Positions 56,035-63,226 of a stretch of 64,000 bases of DNA are shown here, piece by piece. The stretch's first letter is position 1. The number at the start of each line of letters is the position of its first letter. The position numbers and the translations under genes were made by a program. The notes below the pieces were generated by a model, which worked only from the letters and a program-made list of their open reading frames with translations, did not search any database and had not been told where the DNA came from. The stretch is from assembly GCA_019243635.1 (NCBI GenBank), contig JAFAUB010000034.1, positions 28,615 through 92,614 of the forward strand. Direction: 5' to 3'. The stretch is from Pseudonocardiales bacterium. GTDB taxonomy: Bacteria; Actinomycetota; Actinomycetes; Mycobacteriales; Pseudonocardiaceae.

Positions 56035-56057
56035 TAGCTCGCATCGCCACTCACGGG
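56012..56057. repeat. 46-bp palindrome forming the aminotransferase 3' end and terminator
   Basis: CCCGTGAGTGGCGATGCGAG (56012-56031) pairs perfectly with 56038-56057 around TGATAG. It matches the 53376-53417 palindrome except for the centre. The aminotransferase TGA stop is in the loop, and the hairpin lies between convergent genes, so it may also terminate both. Confidence 0.9.
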
Positions 56058-56082
56058 TTGTCCACAGGGCGGGTTGTCCACA
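56058..56082 (+). promoter_or_regulatory. Two perfect DnaA boxes (TTGTCCACA) in direct repeat
   Basis: TTGTCCACA at 56058-56066 and 56074-56082, in a 15-bp direct repeat GGGTTGTCCACAGGG. These match the actinobacterial DnaA-box consensus and sit between the convergent aminotransferase and moaA genes. Confidence 0.6.
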
Positions 56083-56086
56083 GGGG

Positions 56087-57109
56087 TCAGCCCCCGATGT
56101 AGCTCATCTCGACCTTGGGGAGGCCTAGGGTCACTGTGGTGCGCTGGGCTGAGTAGCGGTCGGTTCGGCGCCGCCAGATGTCGGTGATCCGCCTTTCGAT
56201 CTCGTCATCGCCGGCACCCTCGCGCAGCGGGGCGCGCAGGTCATGGCCGCGGCCGGAGAACAGGCAGGTGTACAGCTCGCCCTTGGCGGACAGGCGTGCC
56301 CGGGTGCAGGTGCCGCAGAATGGCTGGGTGATCGAGGTGATCACGCCGACCTCACCGGCTCCGTCGAGGTAGCGGTACCGGGCGGCCACCTCGCCGATGT
56401 AGGTGGGATCCACCGGCTCCAGCGGCCACGCGGCGTTGATCGCGTCGACGATCTCCGCCGCAGGGACGACCTCGTCCATCCGCCAGCTGTTGGTGTCGCC
56501 GACGTCCATGAACTCGATGAAGCGCACGATATAACCGTGCTCCCGCCCGAAGGCGGCGAGATCGAGGATGCCCTGGCCGTCGTTCACCCCGCGCTTGACC
56601 ACCGTGTTGACTTTCACGGGGGTCAGGCCGGCGTCAGCGGCGGCGGTGATCCCCTCCAGAACCCGGGAGACGGGGATCTTCACATCGCTCATGGCCCGGA
56701 ACGTCTGCGCATCGAGTGAGTCCAGGCTCACCGTCACTCGGGTGAGCCCGGCGTCCCGCAGCGCGGGCGCCTTCTTGGCCAGCAGCGAGCCGTTGGTCGT
56801 CATGGCGACGTCGTCCACGCCGTCGATGCCGACCAGCTGCTCGACAAGCCGTTCAATGCCGTGCCGGAGCAGAGGCTCTCCGCCGGTGAGCCGCAGTTTC
56901 CGGACGCCCAGGCCGGCGAACACCCGCGCCAGCCGAGTGATCTCCTCGAACGTGAGCAGCTCCGAGCGGTCCATGAAGGGGAAGTCGGTGCCGAAGACGT
57001 CTCGGGGCATGCAGTAGCAGCAGCGGAAGTTGCATCGGTCGGTGACCGAGATCCGCAAGTCCCGCAGGCTGCGGCCAAACTGGTCGCTCACAGTGCTCAT
57101 AGCGTCCAT
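56087..57109 (-). CDS. moaA: GTP 3',8-cyclase MoaA
   Basis: A 340-residue radical SAM enzyme for the first step of molybdenum cofactor synthesis. The N-terminal cluster is CNFRCCYC, the C-terminal cluster FCGTCTRARLSAKGELYTC, and the protein ends in the essential Gly-Gly (YIGG). An internal ATG (MSTVS) three codons in could also start it. The other moa genes are not in the window. Confidence 0.95.
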   Translation of the reverse strand: MDAMSTVSDQFGRSLRDLRISVTDRCNFRCCYCMPRDVFGTDFPFMDRSELLTFEEITRLARVFAGLGVRKLRLTGGEPLLRHGIERLVEQLVGIDGVDDVAMTTNGSLLAKKAPALRDAGLTRVTVSLDSLDAQTFRAMSDVKIPVSRVLEGITAAADAGLTPVKVNTVVKRGVNDGQGILDLAAFGREHGYIVRFIEFMDVGDTNSWRMDEVVPAAEIVDAINAAWPLEPVDPTYIGEVAARYRYLDGAGEVGVITSITQPFCGTCTRARLSAKGELYTCLFSGRGHDLRAPLREGAGDDEIERRITDIWRRRTDRYSAQRTTVTLGLPKVEMSYIGG

Positions 57110-57351
57110 TCGAGTGGAGTACCCCGTTTACCCTAGGTTGTTCCTTGTTCGGCGACCCGGGTGCACTGGTTCACCGATCAGTCCAACGTATCCGGACCGT
57201 GGGTCATTTCTTCACTACTACGGGTGGTTAATTCACCCTTTCGTGTTGTAACGAATCTGCCACGTGAAGCGAAAGTCATGGTGACTGCTACGTGCGGTCA
57301 CCGTCATGAGTCGGTCGCGGCAGCTGTTCCACACGCTCCCCGGAGGCTTCC

Positions 57352-57996
57352 GTGCCCGCACCTGCGTCGCCGTACAGGTCTCTCCCGCCGCACCTGAGCC
57401 CGCTGCGGCCGATGGGCCACCTCGGCCTCGTGAGTTTCGCGCTCGGCCTGATGGTCACGTTCGGGCTGGTGGTGTACGCCACCTGGTTAGCCTTTGGGGT
57501 GGTGTCCGCCGTGGGGAGTGCCGCCCAGCACGGTTGGTTCCTGCACGGTTCTCGCCAGAATGATCGCCGGCACGGTGCGGTCGCCGCCGAGCGTACCGCC
57601 ACCGCCCCGCCCGTGGCCGCCGTGCCCGTGGCGCCGACTTCGAGCGGCTCCACCCTGGCCTTCGATCAGCTGTGGACCTGCGGCGACGGTGACACGATCG
57701 TCGCCGGGGCGCCCACGGTGGGTACCTCGGCGCATACCGGTGAGTCGGTGATCCAGGTCCCGGTGACCCTCACCAACAACACCGAGCGGGACTGGAGCCC
57801 GGTGTCCACCACCTTCGCCGGGACGCTCGACCGGGCGCCGGTCGTGGAGTCCGCCGAAGGCGACTGGATGTACGCAGCCCCGATCGTCCCGCACACCTCG
57901 GTGACCCTGACCAAGGTCTTCGTCGGCGGCGCGGGCCGGTTCGCCCTGACCGTGAGCACCCCGCACGGCGTCGCGTCGTTCACCGGCCGGGTCTGA
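57352..57996 (+). CDS. Membrane-anchored hypothetical protein, Ig-like outer domain
   Basis: A 214-residue protein with one membrane segment (~24-48) and an outside domain (~95-214) of beta-sandwich character (VIQVPVTLTNNTERDW), similar to telokin/DUF4352-type domains. The GTG has a CCGGAGG site. Its 3' end overlaps the pseudo-ligase/kinase gene by 17 bp convergently. Function unknown. Confidence 0.6.
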   Translation: MPAPASPYRSLPPHLSPLRPMGHLGLVSFALGLMVTFGLVVYATWLAFGVVSAVGSAAQHGWFLHGSRQNDRRHGAVAAERTATAPPVAAVPVAPTSSGSTLAFDQLWTCGDGDTIVAGAPTVGTSAHTGESVIQVPVTLTNNTERDWSPVSTTFAGTLDRAPVVESAEGDWMYAAPIVPHTSVTLTKVFVGGAGRFALTVSTPHGVASFTGRV

Positions 57997-59575
57997 CGGC
58001 GGTGGGCACCCGCAGCGAGATCGTGGTGCCGGTGCCCGGGACGAGGTCGAGGACCAGACGGTAGCCCTCGCCGAAGCTGTCGTGCAGCTGGTCATCGATC
58101 CTTCGGAGGGTGGCCAGCAGGTCCGCATCCTCCTTCCCCGGCCCGTCGTCCTTGACGGTGATCAGGCAGTCGGGACCGTCGAGGCGCGCGGAGAGCGTGA
58201 CGGTGCCACCGAGCTGCCGGCACTCGATGCCACGCCGCACCGCGTTGTCGACGAGCTGCTGGAGCGTCAGGAAGGGCAGCGTGACGGACAGCGCGCCGGG
58301 CGTGACGTGCAGCTGCACCTGAAGTCGTTCCCCGAAACGAGCCCGTTGCAGCGTCAGGTAACGCTCGACGTTCTCCAGCTCCTCGTCCAGCGTGGTCTCG
58401 GTGGCGCAGCGCAGTGAGTATCGGGCGAACTCGGCGAAAACAATCAGCAGGTCACGAGCTCGGGACGGGTCGGTGCTGACCAGGGCGACGATGGTGCTGA
58501 TCGTGTTGTGCAGGAAGTGCGGGGAGATCTGGTCCCGGAGCGTCCGCAGCTCGGCGCGGACCTGCGCGACGGCGCGGTCGAGCTCGGCGACCAGCCGCTG
58601 GTCCTCGGTCTCCGGGCCGCCATCGCGGGCACAGAGCACGACCGGCGCCCGCACCGCCGCCACATGCTTGGCGGGTCGCAGGCCACGCCAGGTGGGATGC
58701 CCGAGCCGGCCATGGGCGGTCCATTCCCGGTAGGACACCTCGCCCAGCAGCCGAGGAGCCACCCAGTGCACCACCCGGCCGGGCTCCGGCGCCACCTCGT
58801 CGGCGAAGGGACTGGCGGGCGCGGCCAGCTCGGCCAACCGGTCGCGCAGCTCCTGGCGGCTCGCCTCGCTGAAACCGGTACCGACCTGGCCGACGTATCG
58901 CAGGCCCTCCTCAGTGGGCACGCCGACGAGCAGCGCGCCCATCGCGGCGGCGCGGCGGCGTTCGGGAACCCACCCGCCGATGATCACCTCCTGGGTCTGC
59001 CGCAGCGTGGTCTGCACCCAGCTGCGAGAACGGCCGGGCTGGTACGGCGAGTCGACGCGTTTGGCGATCACGCCGTGCAGGCCGTGCTGCGCGGCGGTGT
59101 CCAGCACCGCCTGGCCGTCGGTGTCCAGGAAGCAGGGAGGCGCCACGACCGGTCCCCCGGCGAGCTCCAGCTCCGCCAGCAGCTCCCGACGACGCTGGTA
59201 GGGCAGCTCGACAGTCGGCTGGCCGTCCAGGCTCAGCAGATCGAACACGTAGTAGGTCACCGGCGCCCGGCGCAGCACCAGTGACGTGGGGCGTTGCACG
59301 TTCATCCGCCGCTGTAGCCGCGCCAGGCTGGGCCGGCCGCAGGAGTCCAGGGCGACGATCTTGCCGTCCAGCAGCATCCGACGTCGCCCCGTGAACGCCT
59401 CGAGCTCGGGGTACGCGGCGGTGATGCTGCGGTGCGTGCCGCTGAACAGGCACATCCGGCCCGGTTGAGCGCTGGCCAGGCAGCGGTTGCCGTCCCAGCT
59501 GAACTCGAAGGCCCAGCCCGGCCCGCCCGGCACCGGCCCCGCTACCGGCAACATCGGCCGCACCAGATCTGACAT
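57980..59575 (-). CDS. Degenerate ATP-dependent DNA ligase module fused to LytS/YehU-type histidine kinase
   Basis: A 531-residue single-frame fusion. Residues ~1-205 match the LigD-type ligase nucleotidyltransferase core (YYVFDLLSLDG, GVIAKRVDSPYQPG) and ~206-315 its OB domain. Motif I reads EFSWDGNR, with Ser26 in place of the adenylated Lys; LLDGKIVALD has Lys for the usual Glu; the late WVKVK is WVQTT. It should not ligate. Residues ~345-430 are a His_kinase domain (ISPHFLHNTIS, H353) and ~431-531 an ATPase (LVDNAVRRG, DDGPG). It lies 22 bp after ku, likely co-transcribed. Confidence 0.85.
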   Translation of the reverse strand: MSDLVRPMLPVAGPVPGGPGWAFEFSWDGNRCLASAQPGRMCLFSGTHRSITAAYPELEAFTGRRRMLLDGKIVALDSCGRPSLARLQRRMNVQRPTSLVLRRAPVTYYVFDLLSLDGQPTVELPYQRRRELLAELELAGGPVVAPPCFLDTDGQAVLDTAAQHGLHGVIAKRVDSPYQPGRSRSWVQTTLRQTQEVIIGGWVPERRRAAAMGALLVGVPTEEGLRYVGQVGTGFSEASRQELRDRLAELAAPASPFADEVAPEPGRVVHWVAPRLLGEVSYREWTAHGRLGHPTWRGLRPAKHVAAVRAPVVLCARDGGPETEDQRLVAELDRAVAQVRAELRTLRDQISPHFLHNTISTIVALVSTDPSRARDLLIVFAEFARYSLRCATETTLDEELENVERYLTLQRARFGERLQVQLHVTPGALSVTLPFLTLQQLVDNAVRRGIECRQLGGTVTLSARLDGPDCLITVKDDGPGKEDADLLATLRRIDDQLHDSFGEGYRLVLDLVPGTGTTISLRVPTAVRPGR

Positions 59576-59597
59576 CGTCCTCCCCGCCAATGCGCAC

Positions 59598-60446
59598 TCA
59601 CCGTCGCCGGTGGGTCCGTTTGTCAGATGTGTCCGGAGGCTTGCGTTGTTTGGGCACGCTCACCCGCTCGCCGCGGGCTGCCTTGGCGGCCTCGACCGAG
59701 GCCTGGAGGGCGGTGATCAGGTCCATCGACGGGGTGGGCTCCGAGGGCTCCGGCCGGGCGGTGACGTCCCTGCCGGTGGTCTTGGCCTCGATGACCGACA
59801 GCAGCGCCTCGCGGTACCCGTCCTGGTAGGCCTCGGGCGCGAAGTCGCTTGCCATCGCCTCGATGAGGGTGTCGGCCATCCTCAGCTCCGCGTCACTGAC
59901 GGAGACCTCCCGGTCCAGCACGTCGAACTGGGCCTTTCGGACCTCGTCCGGCCAGACCATCGTCTGCAGCGCGAGGGCACCCCCCCGAGGCCGCAGCACG
60001 GCCAGCGACTCCTTGCTCCGCAGCGCGATCTTGGCCAGGCCCACCCGCTGGGTGCGCTCCAGCGCGGCTCGGAGCAGCTCGTAGGGCTTTCGGCTGGCCG
60101 GCTCGGGTTCAAGGTAGTACCCGCGGGACAGTGCGAGCGGATCGACCTGGTCCGAGGGTACGAAGGCGGCCAACTCCACGATCTTGGTCGTGGGCAGTGG
60201 CAGGTTCGCGAAATCCTCCTCGGTCAGCATCACCGTCTCGCCGGAGGGCAACTCGAAGCCCTTGGCGAGATCGGCGTAGGGGACCTCCTCGCCGCATACC
60301 GTACACACCCGCTGGTAGCGCACCCGACCGGCGTCCTCCTCGTGCACCTGGTGAAAGGACACATCGCGGTCCTCGGTAGCCGAGTACAGCCGCACGGGGA
60401 TGCTGACCATCCCGAAGGCCAGTGCGCCCTTCCATATTGCCCGCAT
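59598..60446 (-). CDS. ku: Ku DNA end-binding protein
   Basis: A 282-residue bacterial Ku that forms a ring on DNA ends in non-homologous end joining. MRAIWKGALAFGMVSIPVRLYSA is the family N-terminus, the core contains RVCTVCGEEVPYADLAKGFE, and the C-terminus is short and basic (KQRKPPDTSDKRTHRRR). The ATG at 60446 is chosen. It is upstream of, and probably co-transcribed with, the pseudo-ligase/kinase fusion, and diverges from the slipin across 86 bp. No active LigD is in the window. Confidence 0.95.
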   Translation of the reverse strand: MRAIWKGALAFGMVSIPVRLYSATEDRDVSFHQVHEEDAGRVRYQRVCTVCGEEVPYADLAKGFELPSGETVMLTEEDFANLPLPTTKIVELAAFVPSDQVDPLALSRGYYLEPEPASRKPYELLRAALERTQRVGLAKIALRSKESLAVLRPRGGALALQTMVWPDEVRKAQFDVLDREVSVSDAELRMADTLIEAMASDFAPEAYQDGYREALLSVIEAKTTGRDVTARPEPSEPTPSMDLITALQASVEAAKAARGERVSVPKQRKPPDTSDKRTHRRR

Positions 60447-60532
60447 AACACCACACTGCGACACTCCGAGCCACGTGTCCACCCCCAACAGCCAACGGCG
60501 TACCGTGAGGTGGTTTGGGCAGGAGGCGCGTT

Positions 60533-61324
60533 ATGACCGTAGTCATTCTCATGGCGCTGATCGCGATCGTGGCCATCGGCGCGTTGTGGCTGTTATCCGG
60601 AGTCCGGGTGGTCAGCCAGTTCGAGCGCGGTGTGGTGTTCCGGTTCGGTCGGGTGATCTCCACGCCCCGGCAGCCGGGGCTGACCTGGGTCACACCGGGG
60701 GTGGAGCGGCTCCGCAAGGTCAACATGCAGATCGTCACCATGCCGGTACCCGCGCAGGACGGCATCACCCGGGACAACGTGTCGGTGCGGGTGGACGCGG
60801 TGGTCTACTTCAGGGTCGTCGACCCGGTCAAGGTCGTGGTCGACGTGCAGGACTACCTGCAGGCCGTCTCGCAGGTCGCGCAGACCTCACTGCGCTCGAT
60901 CATCGGCAAGAGCGACCTGGACGACCTGCTGTCCAACCGCGAGCGGCTCAACGAGGGGTTGGAGCTCCTGATCGACAGCCCCGCGCTGGGCTGGGGCGTG
61001 AACATCGACCGGGTGGAGATCAAGGACGTCGCGCTGCCGGAGTCGATGAAGCGGTCGATGTCGCGCCAGGCGGAGGCCGAACGTGAGCGGCGGGCGCGGG
61101 TGATCAGCGCGGAGGGGGAGCTGCAGGCGTCGGAGAAGCTGGCCCAGGCGGCCGCCGCGATGGCGGACACCCCCGCGGCCCTGCAGCTGCGGCTGCTGGA
61201 GACCGTCGTCCAGGTCGCCTCGGAGAAGAACTCCACCCTGGTCCTGCCCTTCCCCATCGAGCTGCTCCGCTTCTTCGACGCGGCGACACCCCCTCATGAC
61301 CCCGACGCGCATTCAGCGGGCTGA
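60533..61324 (+). CDS. SPFH/stomatin-like slipin
   Basis: A 263-residue membrane protein: one N-terminal membrane hairpin (~4-22), then an SPFH domain (VRVVSQFERGVVFRFGRV, PGLTWVTPGVERL, RDNVSVRVDAVVYFRV) and a C-terminal coiled helix ending in PIELLRFF. Slipins scaffold membrane microdomains, which fits a hopanoid producer. AGGAGG lies 6 nt before the ATG. Its last codons form one arm of a large terminator. Confidence 0.9.
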   Translation: MTVVILMALIAIVAIGALWLLSGVRVVSQFERGVVFRFGRVISTPRQPGLTWVTPGVERLRKVNMQIVTMPVPAQDGITRDNVSVRVDAVVYFRVVDPVKVVVDVQDYLQAVSQVAQTSLRSIIGKSDLDDLLSNRERLNEGLELLIDSPALGWGVNIDRVEIKDVALPESMKRSMSRQAEAERERRARVISAEGELQASEKLAQAAAAMADTPAALQLRLLETVVQVASEKNSTLVLPFPIELLRFFDAATPPHDPDAHSAG

Positions 61325-61372
61325 GCGGGGTTATCGGGGCGCCGCCCACCCCGCTGAGCCCGCTGAATGCGC
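61307..61372. terminator. Large bidirectional terminator after the slipin
   Basis: 25-nt arms at 61307-61331 and 61348-61372 (starting GCGCATTCAGCGGG) pair with one mismatch. It lies between the convergent slipin and PQQ-propeller lipoprotein genes. Confidence 0.8.
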
Positions 61373-61380
61373 CGTCGCCG

Positions 61381-62742
61381 TCACTGCACGGTGATCGCCA
61401 CTATGCCGGTGGTGGTGCCTAGGTAGGCGTGGGTGCCCGCTAGGGTGGGGGAGGCGAAGTGGGGGAGGGGGCCTACGCCGATGCGCTGGCGGGGGACGCC
61501 GGTCGCCGGGTCGAGCGCGTAGAGCACGCCGTGGTCGGTGTCGGTCACCCAGACCGCGCCGCCGCCGAGGACGGGGGACCCGTCGGCCGGTACCGGTGCC
61601 CTCCAGCGCAGCCGCAGGCCGCCGGCTGAGTCGACGTCCACCGCGCGGGTGCTGTCGGTGCACGGCAGGTAGACCGTCGAGCCGGCCACCGCGCCGGCGC
61701 CGAAGGCCTGGCATAGTGGGTCGCTGGTGAGCTGGCCGCTGATACCGCCGAGCCGGGTGGCGTCCAGCAGGTAGCCGTCGCCGCGCTTGCCGACGGCGAG
61801 CACCCGCTCCCCCAGGACCACCGGGCTCATCGACCCGAGGTCGAGGTCATCGGCGTTGTCGGCCCCCCACTGTGCTGGGCTGAAGCTGTCCGCCAGGGAC
61901 AGCTGCGGGGTCAGTGCGAGTACCGAGTCGCTGTGGTCGTAGGCCTGGGTCGACGCGCCGTTGCCCACCGTGTACAGCAACCGCCCGTGGTGGACGGCGG
62001 CACCGCCGGGTGCCCAGATCCCGCCCTCCCTGGGGGTCGGCACGGCATAGCTGCGCAGCGGACCGGTGCCGGTGGTCGGCGCGGCGAGCACCGAGCCGAC
62101 GTAGTCGCCGCAGTCACCGAACAGCCCGCCGTAGGCGACGTACACCCAGCCGTCGAGCACCGTCAGCGCGGCGCGCTGCTGGTGGGCGATCTCCTCGCCG
62201 CGCGGCGGGGGCAGTGGGCGGCGCAGCACCACCGCACCGCCGGCCAGGTCCACACCGGCCAGGGTGTGCCGACCGCCCCGCGTCTCGGCGACGACGAAGA
62301 CCAGCCCGCTGTCCTGATCGTAGGCGGGCGTGCCGGTGATCCCCAGCGGGTCGATGTTGCCGCACGGCAGGTCCGAGCCGGGCACCGGCTCACCCAGCGA
62401 CGCCGACCACAGCACGTGCCCGTCCGCCGCGGCCAGCGCGTAGACCGTGTCGTGCTCCGTCGCAGCGATCACCTTCTCGCCGATCACCAGTGGCTGGCCG
62501 TACACCGCGCCGTCCAACCGGGCCTGCCAGGCACGGTGGAGCGTGCCCAGCGGGGCGAGCTGACCGGCGAGGCCGGTGCGGGCGTTGTCGTGGTGGTAGG
62601 TCGGCCAGTCGGCGGGACCGACCACGGCCGGCGCGGGTGCCCCCGGGGGGCGGGCACTGCTCATCGGCGGCGCCGGGGGCACGCTGGGGGCCGAGCAACC
62701 GGCTGCGGTGGCCAGCACGACGACTGCGATGACAGCTCTCAT
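61381..62742 (-). CDS. PQQ-like beta-propeller lipoprotein
   Basis: A 453-residue secreted lipoprotein: signal AVIAVVVLATAAGC with lipobox, a Pro-rich linker, then a beta-propeller with outer-strand repeats (TVYALAAADGHVLWSASLGE, VLYALDPATGVPRQRIG). Such propellers bind PQQ or serve as binding platforms; no catalytic motif is evident. It has its own terminator. Confidence 0.82.
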   Translation of the reverse strand: MRAVIAVVVLATAAGCSAPSVPPAPPMSSARPPGAPAPAVVGPADWPTYHHDNARTGLAGQLAPLGTLHRAWQARLDGAVYGQPLVIGEKVIAATEHDTVYALAAADGHVLWSASLGEPVPGSDLPCGNIDPLGITGTPAYDQDSGLVFVVAETRGGRHTLAGVDLAGGAVVLRRPLPPPRGEEIAHQQRAALTVLDGWVYVAYGGLFGDCGDYVGSVLAAPTTGTGPLRSYAVPTPREGGIWAPGGAAVHHGRLLYTVGNGASTQAYDHSDSVLALTPQLSLADSFSPAQWGADNADDLDLGSMSPVVLGERVLAVGKRGDGYLLDATRLGGISGQLTSDPLCQAFGAGAVAGSTVYLPCTDSTRAVDVDSAGGLRLRWRAPVPADGSPVLGGGAVWVTDTDHGVLYALDPATGVPRQRIGVGPLPHFASPTLAGTHAYLGTTTGIVAITVQ

Positions 62743-62882
62743 GACCGACAGTGTGGATGACCTCCACGGTGCGCCGTCCCCCGGTCCCGACCCCCTCGGC
62801 GGCGAAGCGCAGTATATTAATCAATGGTGGGTACCTGTTGTGGCTGCGTTGCCTGCGGCTGTCCGATGAGGGGCATCCTGAT

Positions 62883-63107
62883 ATGTCATCGAACAACCAG
62901 ACTACTGAGTTCAACCTGACTACTGAGTTGCGGGAGAAAGTAAGGGCATCGATACATACGGTCGTCTCGTCCGGGCGGACATTTCTCGGCGAAGTGACCG
63001 GGTGGGGTGGTGGTGTGAGTGGAGCCCTGCTCACGCTGGCGGTGCTGACCATCCTCATCCTCATCGGCGGGGACCCTACCCCGACCCCCACTCCACTACC
63101 CTTCTGA
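62883..63107 (+). CDS. Small single-pass membrane protein upstream of NACHT
   Basis: A 74-residue protein: a polar N-terminus (NQTTEFNLTTELREKVRAS), one membrane segment (VSGALLTLAVLTILILIGG) and a short Pro/Thr tail (DPTPTPTPLPF). It is unrecognised. It precedes the NACHT gene by 119 bp and its size and topology resemble small effector or immunity membrane proteins. AT-rich upstream DNA may hold its promoter. Confidence 0.55.
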   Translation: MSSNNQTTEFNLTTELREKVRASIHTVVSSGRTFLGEVTGWGGGVSGALLTLAVLTILILIGGDPTPTPTPLPF

Positions 63108-63226
63108 ACCGTCGCGCTGAAGAACGTCGGGCCCTGGTGTCCCGCACCGCTGCCAGCGGCAACGCGCGGAGGAGGTGAACCGGGCCCGCCACGGGTTGAC
63201 GGAGTGTTTACGGCAGACTACTGAGC

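Noticed and set aside
57110..57351. Riboswitch (for example c-di-AMP or Moco type) between moaA and the membrane protein gene
   Set aside because: The region is relatively AT-rich but I could not align it to a known consensus or fold it convincingly.
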